From: an uncultured Fretibacterium sp.
Lineage (GTDB): Bacteria; Synergistota; Synergistia; Synergistales; Aminobacteriaceae
Direction of reading: 5' to 3'
Assembly: GCA_937899395.1 (NCBI GenBank)
Contig: CALBPU010000009.1
Coordinates: forward strand, 1 to 17,914
DNA length: 17,914 nucleotides
The position numbers were made by a program, and so were the translations under genes. This document shows, one piece after another, positions 1-6,593 of this stretch. The notes below the pieces were generated by a model that worked only from the letters and a program-made list of their open reading frames with translations, was not told the DNA's origin and did not search any database. Within the stretch, counting starts at the first letter, position 1, and every line of letters starts with the position of its first letter.

Positions 1-145
1 CGATAAAATTATTGAGGGCGTAATAGTTTCAGATGAAGGAGAATTTATAATTCCGGCAGAATTTGTTTACGACGATTTCAAAGTACAGGCAAAAACGCGC
101 GAACTCGAAACAATAGAGTTATTCATCAGTGCGATTGAGCAATAA
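1..145 (+). CDS. C-terminal fragment of an unrecognised protein
   Basis: An open frame enters from the left edge (first full codon at base 2) and runs 47 codons to TAA at 143-145. The visible tail is acidic and mixed (IIEGVIVSDEGEFIIPAEF... ending in FISAIEQ), with alternating hydrophobic residues that suggest a beta-strand-rich end of a soluble protein. I do not recognise the family and its start lies outside the window. A terminator-like hairpin about 50 bases after the stop supports this being a real gene end. Confidence 0.55.
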   Translation, partial: DKIIEGVIVSDEGEFIIPAEFVYDDFKVQAKTRELETIELFISAIEQ

Positions 146-193
146 AATTTTATAAGCGCAACTGAATAACAAATCTTAATAACAAAATAAAAG

Positions 194-222
194 TCTCTCG
201 AAATTTTTCGGGAGATTTTTTT
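194..222 (+). terminator. Rho-independent terminator after the first gene fragment
   Basis: A 9-bp stem (TCTCTCGAA paired with TTCGGGAGA, one G-T pair) with a 4-base loop is followed by seven T residues. It ends transcription of the gene at the left edge just before the rubrerythrin promoter. Confidence 0.8.
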
Positions 223-232
223 GTTATCATGA

Positions 233-238
233 TATAAT
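233..238 (+). promoter_or_regulatory. Probable -10 box of the rubrerythrin gene
   Basis: A perfect TATAAT lies 34 bases before the TTG start of rubrerythrin and directly after the upstream terminator. No good -35 hexamer is seen 16-18 bases upstream, so only the -10 is called. Confidence 0.45.
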
Positions 239-271
239 TATCAAACTAAATTTTTTAAGGGGGAAAATAAA

Positions 272-811
272 TTGGCGAATAAATACGCAGGAACTCAGAC
301 AGAGAAAAATTTACAGACAGCGTTTGCAGGTGAATCACAGGCTCGTAACAAATATACATATTTTGCTTCACAGGCGAAAAAAGAAGGTTATGAACAAATT
401 GCGGCTCTTTTCCTCAAAACCGCTGACAACGAAAAAGAACACGCTAAAATGTGGTTCAAGGAACTCGAAGGAATTGGCGATACAGCACAGAACTTGCAGG
501 CTGCTGCTGAAGGCGAGAACTACGAGTGGACAGACATGTATGACGGATTTGCTAAGACTGCCGAAGCTGAAGGTTTCAAAGCATTAGCCGCGAAATTCAG
601 AATGGTAGCTGCAATCGAAAAGCATCATGAAGAACGTTACAGAGCTTTATTAAAGAACGTCGAAGCTCAGGAAGTTTTTGCGAAGAGTGAAGTTAAAGTT
701 TGGGAATGCAGAAATTGCGGACATATCGTTGTAGGAACAAAGGCTCCTGAAATTTGCCCGGCATGTGCTCACCCTAAGGCTTATTTTGAAATCAACGCAG
801 AAAATTATTAA
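272..811 (+). CDS. rbr: Rubrerythrin
   Basis: This is a non-heme iron peroxidase that reduces hydrogen peroxide in the cytoplasm of anaerobes, taking electrons through its own rubredoxin-like domain. The 179-residue protein has the normal family length. The ferritin-like four-helix part (about 1-135) carries the diiron ligands in GESQARNKY (Glu21), EKEH (Glu54-His57) and EKHH (Glu116-His119). The C-terminal part has two CxxC pairs (Cys146/149 and Cys162/165) that bind a single iron. The start is TTG at 272: an AAGGGGG Shine-Dalgarno at 257-263 sits 8 bases upstream and there is no better in-frame ATG. It is a single-gene unit, with a terminator on each side. Identification is secure. Confidence 0.97.
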   Translation: MANKYAGTQTEKNLQTAFAGESQARNKYTYFASQAKKEGYEQIAALFLKTADNEKEHAKMWFKELEGIGDTAQNLQAAAEGENYEWTDMYDGFAKTAEAEGFKALAAKFRMVAAIEKHHEERYRALLKNVEAQEVFAKSEVKVWECRNCGHIVVGTKAPEICPACAHPKAYFEINAENY

Positions 812-843
812 ACGTTAAAACATACTACTATAAAATGTAAAAG

Positions 844-876
844 CTCCCCTGTTTTTTATGACGGGGGAGTTGTTTT
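844..876. terminator. Bidirectional terminator between rubrerythrin and the FGGY kinase
   Basis: CTCCCCTGT pairs with ACGGGGGAG (844-852 with 861-869, one G-T pair) around an 8-base loop. TTGTTTT follows on the plus strand and a T-rich stretch follows on the minus strand, so it can serve both convergent genes. Confidence 0.75.
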
Positions 877-880
877 GTGA

Positions 881-2356
881 TTAATTTTTCAAGTCGAAAG
901 GTATTTCGGGAAGAGTTAATTTTTGTTCAGGTTTGTATTTTCCTGTTTCAGTTAAGCCTTCATGAATTTTTCCGCAAAGGTCTTTCAAATCTCCCACTGC
1001 ATAAGCCGCTGTTACAGCGTTAATCGCTAATGCCCCTCCTGTTTTAAGCGTCAGTGTCTCAGCCTGTATCATATCCGCTTTAATTTGATTCCATAAAGGA
1101 TCTTTGCTGCCTCCTTCAGTGATTATCACACGGTCAACAGGTGTTCCGGCCTTTCGTGAACGTTCCGCAATCTCCGAATATTCTCCTGCTATTGCTTCAA
1201 GAACTGCACGCCATAATACAAATTGATTCGTATTCATGCTCATGTTAATGAAACAGCCGTGAACTTCTCTGAAACCTTCAGGGCCTCCAGTGAGCCACGG
1301 AAGAAATCTTACGCCTTCAGAACCGTTCGGAAGGTCTTTAGCTCCGTCGCTCAAAAATTTGTAATAAGAATCATCGCCGGGTTTTCCGCAGATGTTATCC
1401 CTGAACCATCTCAAAGCAAGTCCGCCTGTTCTTACAAATCCCCAATAAAAATATGTGTCGGGTAAAGTTCCTGAGTTAAAAATCAAACCGTTTCCTTTTT
1501 TGCTCAAGCCCGGGACAATTCCTCCTGTTGAAATGCAAAACATCGAGCAAGTTCCTGCAACATCAACAGCATGTCCGGGTTCATGAACTCCGCAAGCCAA
1601 AAGAGACTGCATTGTATCTCCTGCTCCGGCACAAATTGAAATTCCTTCAGGAAATCCCGTAAAATCAGCAGCTTCCTTTGAAAGTTTTCCGATTATGTCA
1701 TAAGGTTTAACGATTTTAGGCATTAAATTTTTTTCGATGCCCAAAATTTTCAACTGTTCATCTGACCATTCTTTTTTGATTACGTTATAGCCAAGTCCCC
1801 AACCAGACATTGCGCCCCAATCAATAAAAGCGTCATCAGCTTTAAGCCCTGCGAGCTTCATTAAAATATACGGTGCATTATGAACGAACTTGCAAATTTT
1901 TTCACGGTTAGGGGAATTTTTCATGAACCATCTCGCAAATAACGCAGGAAATAAACATAAAGGTTCGGGATTTCCTGTTTCATTTGCCCAGATGTCGAGA
2001 TTTAATGACGTTAAGTAATCCGCATCGCTTTGAGTTCGTGAATCGAGATAATTAATATAAGGTGTAACAGGTGTACCGTTTTCATCAATTCCCGAAATTC
2101 CGCAAATAATTCCATCGCCCATTATGGCCTTGACTTTTGAGAGATCAAAATTTTTTTCACGCATAATTTCCGCACAACGTTTCATACCCTTCAAAGCAAG
2201 CTCGAAATATTCGTGAACATTCATTTCGACCCAACCGTTTTGAGGGTAATATAAAGTTGTAGGGTTTACATCGACAGCAATTTGTGTACCGGCTTCATCA
2301 TAAACAGCGACTTTCACGCTTTGAGTACCGGCATCGAAACCAAGATAATAATTCAT
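881..2356 (-). CDS. FGGY-family carbohydrate kinase (xylulokinase-like)
   Basis: This is an ATP-dependent kinase that phosphorylates a sugar or polyol in the cytoplasm; the substrate is not certain. At 491 residues it has the usual FGGY length. The N-terminal phosphate loop is seen in GFDAGTQS (6-13), the catalytic base region in AGAGDTMQSL (Asp247), the adenosine region in DVAGTC (265-270), and the second phosphate motif in EGGSKDPLWNQIKADMI (414-430). Xylulokinase is the nearest named member I can suggest, but PYINYLDSR at 99-107 replaces the usual xylulokinase substrate-loop wording. No transporter or isomerase lies beside it. The start ATG has AGGAGG about 12 bases upstream. The HTH gene at 2415-2909 lies 58 bases upstream on the same strand and may regulate or share a transcript with it. 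Confidence 0.88.
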   Translation of the reverse strand: MNYYLGFDAGTQSVKVAVYDEAGTQIAVDVNPTTLYYPQNGWVEMNVHEYFELALKGMKRCAEIMREKNFDLSKVKAIMGDGIICGISGIDENGTPVTPYINYLDSRTQSDADYLTSLNLDIWANETGNPEPLCLFPALFARWFMKNSPNREKICKFVHNAPYILMKLAGLKADDAFIDWGAMSGWGLGYNVIKKEWSDEQLKILGIEKNLMPKIVKPYDIIGKLSKEAADFTGFPEGISICAGAGDTMQSLLACGVHEPGHAVDVAGTCSMFCISTGGIVPGLSKKGNGLIFNSGTLPDTYFYWGFVRTGGLALRWFRDNICGKPGDDSYYKFLSDGAKDLPNGSEGVRFLPWLTGGPEGFREVHGCFINMSMNTNQFVLWRAVLEAIAGEYSEIAERSRKAGTPVDRVIITEGGSKDPLWNQIKADMIQAETLTLKTGGALAINAVTAAYAVGDLKDLCGKIHEGLTETGKYKPEQKLTLPEIPFDLKN

Positions 2357-2380
2357 AATAACTTAATACCTCCTGAAAAA

Positions 2381-2407
2381 ATTATATAACATTTCTGAAA
2401 GTTGCAA
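2381..2407 (-). promoter_or_regulatory. Possible promoter of the FGGY kinase gene
   Basis: On the minus strand, TTGCAA (2402-2407) and TATAAT (2381-2386) are 15 bp apart, just upstream of the AGGAGG site. The spacing is short, so this is tentative. Confidence 0.4.
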
Positions 2408-2414
2408 TCATTGC

Positions 2415-2909
2415 CTAAATTCCTCCATATACATCTTTCAATTCAATTTCCTTAATTTGACGTTCCAACAATTTTATTTTTGCTTTACCTTCAAGAACTC
2501 GTTTCTTGTCCTCCTTGCTCATTTTGTCGCCGTCTATTTCTAAAGCCTGAATATAATATTGTGTCGCTTCAATTTCGTCCTTAATGCTTTCAATGCTTAA
2601 TTCTTTAATTTTTTCGTAATCAGAAGCAGAATTTTTTTTCCTTCTGACATTATTAGCCTCTTCTAAAATTTTTGTGAAGCCCATTCCTAAAAATGTTCCT
2701 ACAAATCCAAATCCAACTAAATTTTCAGAGCGTCCGTTATTTTGGGCATAGCGCACTAATTCATTAAACGGTATCCTGTAACCTTCCCTGTCGCTTTTCC
2801 CTCTAATTGCTTTTATTTCTCCCTCTCGAATTTTTTTCCTTATAGTATATTCAGTTAAGTTCAAAATTTTTGCTGCTTCTGTTACTGTATAATTTTTTTT
2901 TTCGTCCAT
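2415..2909 (-). CDS. Helix-turn-helix DNA-binding protein with C-terminal coiled coil
   Basis: This 164-residue protein starts with an excisionase/MerR-like winged HTH (about residues 6-55: YTVTEAAKILNLTEYTIRKKI, then a YRIP wing motif), the type found in excisionases and small regulators. A short glycine-rich hydrophobic segment follows (64-80, LVGFGFVGTFLGMGF). The C-terminal half (100-160) is charged and helical, probably a coiled coil for oligomerisation. It is divergent from the 11-gene operon, whose promoter lies 59 bases from its start codon, and two 10-bp direct repeats lie between them. That makes it the best candidate regulator of the operon, though this is inference. An alternative role is an excisionase-like accessory factor, but no integrase is present. 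The exact family is not certain. Confidence 0.75.
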   Translation of the reverse strand: MDEKKNYTVTEAAKILNLTEYTIRKKIREGEIKAIRGKSDREGYRIPFNELVRYAQNNGRSENLVGFGFVGTFLGMGFTKILEEANNVRRKKNSASDYEKIKELSIESIKDEIEATQYYIQALEIDGDKMSKEDKKRVLEGKAKIKLLERQIKEIELKDVYGGI

Positions 2910-2939
2910 TTTTTCTCGTTTTCTCCGTATTTTTTGTAT

Positions 2940-2960
2940 TTATCTGTTAATTATCTGTTA
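2940..2960. promoter_or_regulatory. Tandem direct repeat, candidate operator
   Basis: TTATCTGTTA occurs twice (2940-2949 and 2951-2960), 11 bases centre to centre, close to one helical turn. The pair ends 7 bases before the -35 of the operon promoter and lies in the leader of the divergent HTH gene. The position fits binding of an activator, or of a repressor of either promoter. Confidence 0.5.
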
Positions 2961-2967
2961 GTTTTTC

Positions 2968-2996
2968 TTGACATATTACAATGTTAATTATATAAT
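2968..2996 (+). promoter_or_regulatory. Consensus sigma-70 promoter of the 11-gene operon
   Basis: TTGACA at 2968-2973 and TATAAT at 2991-2996 are both exact consensus hexamers with the optimal 17-bp spacer. The start codon of the first gene is at 3034. Such a strong core promoter usually needs a repressor to be controlled. Confidence 0.85.
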
Positions 2997-3033
2997 ATTT
3001 TCAATTTCAACAAAAGGAGAATACATTTTTATA

Positions 3034-3462
3034 ATGGATTATCGGGAAATTTTAGAAGAACTTTCTTTTGATTCAGATATGTCGGAAGACTTGAGAAAAA
3101 TTATAATCGAAAGTGATTTATCTATGCCGAATATTCCTTTTCCAACTTTAGGAGGGCTTGTGTTTTGGAACAATATCGCGGAATGCAACGGCTGGAAATT
3201 TCAACAGAATATGATTTCACAACACGCCAGAATACTCGATAAAGATGATGTCAGAATAGCTTGGGGAACTGTTGACGATATGTCAAAATTAATGGAAAAA
3301 ATGTTAGATCACCTCAAAGCTAAAAAAAATCTTGAAAAAAATGAAAACTTAATGATAATGGAAGAAATTAAAAAATTGAAAGAGCTTTTAGATATTGACG
3401 CTATAACTCAAGAAGAGTTCAGAGACAAAAAAGAAGAATTAATGAGTAATATACATTCATAG
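3034..3462 (+). CDS. SHOCT-domain protein, first gene of the operon
   Basis: The function is unknown. The 142-residue protein ends in a SHOCT-like short C-terminal domain (about 111-138: a helix with LKELLD, then the ITQEEF turn, then KKEEL). SHOCT domains are found at the ends of many bacterial proteins and are thought to mediate oligomerisation. Residues 40-90 (including NGWKFQQNMISQHARILD and RIAWG) look like a small alpha/beta domain that I cannot name. The frame is open further upstream to a TTG at 2968, but that codon is inside the -35 box. The ATG at 3034, after AAGGAGA at 3014-3020, is therefore taken as the start; the spacing is long at about 14 bases. The next gene begins 11 bases after the stop. 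Confidence 0.8.
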   Translation: MDYREILEELSFDSDMSEDLRKIIIESDLSMPNIPFPTLGGLVFWNNIAECNGWKFQQNMISQHARILDKDDVRIAWGTVDDMSKLMEKMLDHLKAKKNLEKNENLMIMEEIKKLKELLDIDAITQEEFRDKKEELMSNIHS

Positions 3463-3473
3463 AGGTGAAAAAA

Positions 3474-5042
3474 TTGCCAAAAATATGTTCCGTTTGCAAT
3501 CACGATAATGATAACGATAAATATTTTTGTGAGAGGTGCGGTAATTTCCTCGATAAAAATATTTTTAACTCAAAAATTTACGAAGGTTATGAACTAAAAT
3601 TCAAACGCATTCTCGATAACCTCAAATACGTACCTCATAAAAAAATTTCATGGGACACCGCTATTGACAGGTACGTCAAAAAAATCGAAATCTGCAAAGC
3701 ATTCTTTCAAATTCCTGAAATGGGCGCAAAAAATAATTCAGCCCTTTTACAAAAAGTAGATGATTTCCTTGAGCTTTGTTATAATCCTGAATTTCAAATC
3801 GCTTTCGTCGGCACTATTAAAACAGGAAAATCTACTCTCATTAATGCGTTGTTAGGTCATAATTACGCCTCAATGGCAGTTACTCCCGAAACAGCAGCTC
3901 TCACAAAATTCAAGAGCAGTGAGAAAGATTACGTCAAAGTTACTTTCTATACTAAAGAACAATGGAAAGATTTATGGGCTTCAAGGACTTCAGCAGCAGA
4001 TGCTTTCATGAGAGAATACAAGGCTCTTAATGCTGAAGCTCAAAAGGACAAATGGATTGGTCATAAAGATATTTACAAAGAAGTTCAAAACGGTGAAATC
4101 GAACTCGAATTAAAACAATGGTCATCATCTCAAAGCCCTGAACATTATTTCGTCAGAGAAATTGAAGTAGGCATTTCAAATTTACCCGATGCTTTGCCCG
4201 AAAGAGTTGTTTTTGTCGATACTCCCGGATTATCAGACCCTGTGGCTTACCGTTCCGAAATTACTAAGGATTATATTCGTAAAGCAAACGCCGTTTTTGT
4301 TTGTGTCGACGCTCAAAAATTACAGAAGCCCGAAATTGAAACTATATCGTCAGTGTTTTCGTTCTCGTCTCACAACAAAGATAAAGTTCATATCATCGCA
4401 ACTCATCTCGACAAACTTAACGATCCTAAAGAAGATTGGTTAGATCAATACTCTTACATGCAAAATCAATTAATCGGTAAAGCGTTCTTTGATAACGTCG
4501 AAATGGCAAGCAAAAATATTATGCCCTCAGCAGCTTACGTGTATAACATTTGCAGGGATAACGAAAAATTTTCGCCGAAAGAAGCTATGGGGTTAATGAG
4601 GTTCGGAATGGCTTTCGGAGTGATTCCTCAATCTGAAGATTATGATGAAATGTTCTTTGAAGGTTTGAGAAATATATCGGAACGCAGGGAAGACCTTATG
4701 AAACTCTCTAACATCTCAAAAATTAGAAAGGTTATCACGGAAGAATTTGCGGGAAATTACAAGAAACTTCTTCACGAGGATATTATGGCGAAATACAAGG
4801 AATTAATTTTCGCTCTAAAACGTTTTGCTTCTGAAGAAGAAAAAGGCGCAAAGGATTTGATTGAAGCTGCGAACGCCGATATTAACAAAGTCAAAGCAAA
4901 AGTTGAAGAACAACGCAAAAATTATGAAACGGTTACTCAAAGCCGTGAACAATTAGCTGCGGTATTGAGAACTGTTGAGAAGAAAACGACTGAACGTTTG
5001 AACAATATTCTGTCGAAAATCGAAGCTCAAGCATTAAGATGA
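3474..5042 (+). CDS. Zinc-ribbon dynamin-like GTPase
   Basis: This is a large GTPase of the bacterial dynamin type (Dynamin_N), expected to bind and hydrolyse GTP while oligomerising, often on membranes. It is 522 residues from the chosen start. An N-terminal zinc ribbon (CSVCNHD... CERCGN, four cysteines within the first 25 residues) precedes the G domain. That domain has a P-loop GTIKTGKST (about 113-121), the switch-I threonine in TPETAALT, the DTPG box at about 249-252, and a base-recognition motif THLDKL near 310. The last 90 residues are predicted coiled coil. No transmembrane or paddle segment is seen, so it is shorter than full-length dynamins. GTG at 3465 is in frame, but it forms part of the AGAGGTG Shine-Dalgarno for TTG at 3474, so TTG is preferred. 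Its TGA overlaps the next ATG. Confidence 0.88.
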   Translation: MPKICSVCNHDNDNDKYFCERCGNFLDKNIFNSKIYEGYELKFKRILDNLKYVPHKKISWDTAIDRYVKKIEICKAFFQIPEMGAKNNSALLQKVDDFLELCYNPEFQIAFVGTIKTGKSTLINALLGHNYASMAVTPETAALTKFKSSEKDYVKVTFYTKEQWKDLWASRTSAADAFMREYKALNAEAQKDKWIGHKDIYKEVQNGEIELELKQWSSSQSPEHYFVREIEVGISNLPDALPERVVFVDTPGLSDPVAYRSEITKDYIRKANAVFVCVDAQKLQKPEIETISSVFSFSSHNKDKVHIIATHLDKLNDPKEDWLDQYSYMQNQLIGKAFFDNVEMASKNIMPSAAYVYNICRDNEKFSPKEAMGLMRFGMAFGVIPQSEDYDEMFFEGLRNISERREDLMKLSNISKIRKVITEEFAGNYKKLLHEDIMAKYKELIFALKRFASEEEKGAKDLIEAANADINKVKAKVEEQRKNYETVTQSREQLAAVLRTVEKKTTERLNNILSKIEAQALR

Positions 5043-5875
5043 AAATCACCGAAATAGCCAAGCTCTTAGATTATGAATATGTCGGCAATACGGACGAAAA
5101 TATTTCAGGCGTTCGTTTTTACGACATGGCCGAAGAAGATGATATTGCGATAGTTAAAAAGGATTGCGAAATTTCAGCTACGAATGCTAAAACGGTTTTG
5201 ACCGAACCGAGACTGTTAATCACGAATAAATCGCTTTTATATACTCATGAGCCTATTTATGTTTCAGCGGTAAAAATTGCGATGCTTCTAATTAAGAACG
5301 GCGAAAAAATTTCACGTGATTTTGAAATCGGTGATAACTGCATAATCGAGCCTGATGTTTATATCGGAAAGGACGTTATTATCGGCAATAATGTTATTTT
5401 ACACTCAGGAGCTAGAATAGGAGCTTCAGCTTTTTATCATTACGAAGATTTAGAAGGGCTGAAAACTTTTCACGGTCTTGGAAAGGTCATAATATCTGAT
5501 GATGTTGAAATCGGTTATAACACCGTCGTTCAGCGAGGGACATTCGGAGATACGTTTATCGGTCGTAATACAAAGGTTGGAAATTTAGTTGAAATCGGCC
5601 ATGATGTCAGGATCGGAAGCAACTGCAAAATTGTTTCGCAGGTCGGAATAGCGGGCAATGCTTTTATCGGTAACGACGTTAAAATTTTGGGTCAGTCAGG
5701 AGTTGCAAATTTTGTTAGGATAAATGACGGTGCAAAAATTATGGCAAGAACAAGCGTAATTAAAAATGTAAAATCGGGTGCTGTAATTTCAGGAAATTTC
5801 GGTAAAAGACATTCTGAAGTTTTAAGACAGCAGGCAAAAATTGAAAAATTATTTGGGTTATTGGAGGGGCGTTAA
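5039..5875 (+). CDS. LpxD-like left-handed beta-helix acyltransferase
   Basis: LpxD transfers a 3-hydroxyacyl chain from acyl carrier protein to a UDP-glucosamine derivative in lipid A synthesis. This 278-residue relative has a short N-terminal uridine-binding-like domain (1-85) and many hexapeptide repeats (95-250: IGDNCIIEPDVYIG, IGNNVI, IGYNTVVQRGTFGDTFIG). His188 in EIGHDVRIG matches the general-base His239 region of E. coli LpxD. The second E. coli histidine (His276) seems replaced by Phe in VANFVRI; this alignment is from memory. It is shorter than the usual 340 residues. It overlaps the GTPase stop (ATGA) and has no clear Shine-Dalgarno, suggesting translational coupling. No other lipid A gene is nearby, so the acceptor may be another nucleotide sugar. 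Family is fairly sure; exact activity is not. Confidence 0.78.
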   Translation: MKITEIAKLLDYEYVGNTDENISGVRFYDMAEEDDIAIVKKDCEISATNAKTVLTEPRLLITNKSLLYTHEPIYVSAVKIAMLLIKNGEKISRDFEIGDNCIIEPDVYIGKDVIIGNNVILHSGARIGASAFYHYEDLEGLKTFHGLGKVIISDDVEIGYNTVVQRGTFGDTFIGRNTKVGNLVEIGHDVRIGSNCKIVSQVGIAGNAFIGNDVKILGQSGVANFVRINDGAKIMARTSVIKNVKSGAVISGNFGKRHSEVLRQQAKIEKLFGLLEGR

Positions 5876-5878
5876 ATG
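5862..5878 (+). repeat. Left copy of the 17-bp repeat flanking the toxin-antitoxin pair
   Basis: The repeat TGGAGGgGCGTTAAATG covers the last codons of the LpxD-like gene, its stop and the next start codon. It matches 6577-6593 at 16 of 17 positions and contains the Shine-Dalgarno of the downstream gene. Confidence 0.6.
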
Positions 5879-6196
5879 TCAGAACAAGTTTTAATTCAGT
5901 TTAGAGCAGACAAAGAGTTAAAAGAAATTTGTAGCGGAATTTATACAAAAATGGGTATAGATTTGAATACAGCTTTTCAACTTTTCATGGAACGTACTAA
6001 AGATATTAAAGGCTTTCCATTTCAAGTAAAAATTCCTGAGAATAGAATAACTCATTCGGAAGCATTAACCGCTTTTAATGAACTTCGTGAACAGGCAAAA
6101 GACATTCCTGAAATGTCTCTTGAGGAAATTAACGCTGAAATAAACTCTGTAAGAGCTGAAAAGAGGAAGCGTAATGCCATATTATGCGGTAATTGA
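5876..6196 (+). CDS. RelB/DinJ-type antitoxin
   Basis: This is a 106-residue antitoxin of the RelB/DinJ type, expected to neutralise the overlapping PIN toxin and to repress its own operon through an N-terminal ribbon-helix-helix domain. The N-terminal VLIQFRADKELKEICSGIY, followed by MGIDLNTAFQLFMERT, matches the strand-helix-helix layout of the family. The C-terminal part with EMSLEEINAEINSVRAEKRKR is the usual toxin-wrapping tail. Its ATG directly follows the stop of the LpxD-like gene (TAAATG), with a GGAGGGG Shine-Dalgarno upstream. Its 3' end overlaps the toxin start by 23 bases, typical of co-translated pairs. RelB-like antitoxins paired with PIN toxins are less common than RelB-RelE, but they occur. 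Confidence 0.85.
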   Translation: MSEQVLIQFRADKELKEICSGIYTKMGIDLNTAFQLFMERTKDIKGFPFQVKIPENRITHSEALTAFNELREQAKDIPEMSLEEINAEINSVRAEKRKRNAILCGN

Positions 6197-6590
6197 TACT
6201 AACGTGATTATAGCTGCATTGCTAACTAAAAATTCAGAATCGTCTACAGTACGGATAATGACGGCTGTTTTATCGGGTGAAATTATACCTTTGTTTCATC
6301 AGGATATTATAGATGAATATAACGAAGTCCTTCATCGTAAAAAATTTCATTTTGGTGAATATGCAGTTCAAAAGATACTGAAGGCTATAAAGCAATTCGG
6401 CGTTGAGGTATTTCCTGAGCCTACTGAAGAAATTTTTATTGATGAAGACGATTTAATTTTTTATGAGGTTGCAATGGAAAAAGACGCTTATTTAATTACA
6501 GGAAATCAAAAACATTATCCTGCAAAAAAGTTTATAGTTTCTCCTGCTGAAATGTTGGAAATAATGAAAAATAAAGTGGAGGTGCGTTAA
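6174..6590 (+). CDS. PIN-domain ribonuclease toxin
   Basis: This is a putative type II toxin of the PIN-family group that includes TIGR00305-like proteins, expected to be a metal-dependent RNase. The 138-residue protein has the family length. The acidic active site is visible: Asp8 and Asn10 in VIDTNVII, Glu48 and Glu51 in IIDEYNEVL, Asp92/Asp93 in DEDDLIFYEVA, and the typical LITGNQKHYP loop (107-116). All expected catalytic positions are present, so it looks active. The ATG lies inside the antitoxin gene, with a GAGGAAG Shine-Dalgarno just before it. The RNA target is not predictable from sequence. Confidence 0.9.
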   Translation: MPYYAVIDTNVIIAALLTKNSESSTVRIMTAVLSGEIIPLFHQDIIDEYNEVLHRKKFHFGEYAVQKILKAIKQFGVEVFPEPTEEIFIDEDDLIFYEVAMEKDAYLITGNQKHYPAKKFIVSPAEMLEIMKNKVEVR

Positions 6591-6593
6591 ATG
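6577..6593 (+). repeat. Right copy of the 17-bp repeat flanking the toxin-antitoxin pair
   Basis: The repeat TGGAGGtGCGTTAAATG spans the toxin's last codons, its stop and the next start. It differs from the copy at 5862-5878 only in the seventh base. Recombination between the copies would remove exactly the antitoxin and toxin genes and leave the flanking genes joined in frame register. Confidence 0.6.

Noticed and set aside
2968..3033. N-terminal extension of the SHOCT protein from TTG at 2968
   Set aside because: That TTG is the first half of a perfect -35 box and the extension spans the -10 box; transcription would start downstream of it.
3465..3473. GTG at 3465 as start of the GTPase
   Set aside because: The GTG is part of the AGAGGTG Shine-Dalgarno that fits TTG at 3474 with normal spacing; the difference is only three residues.
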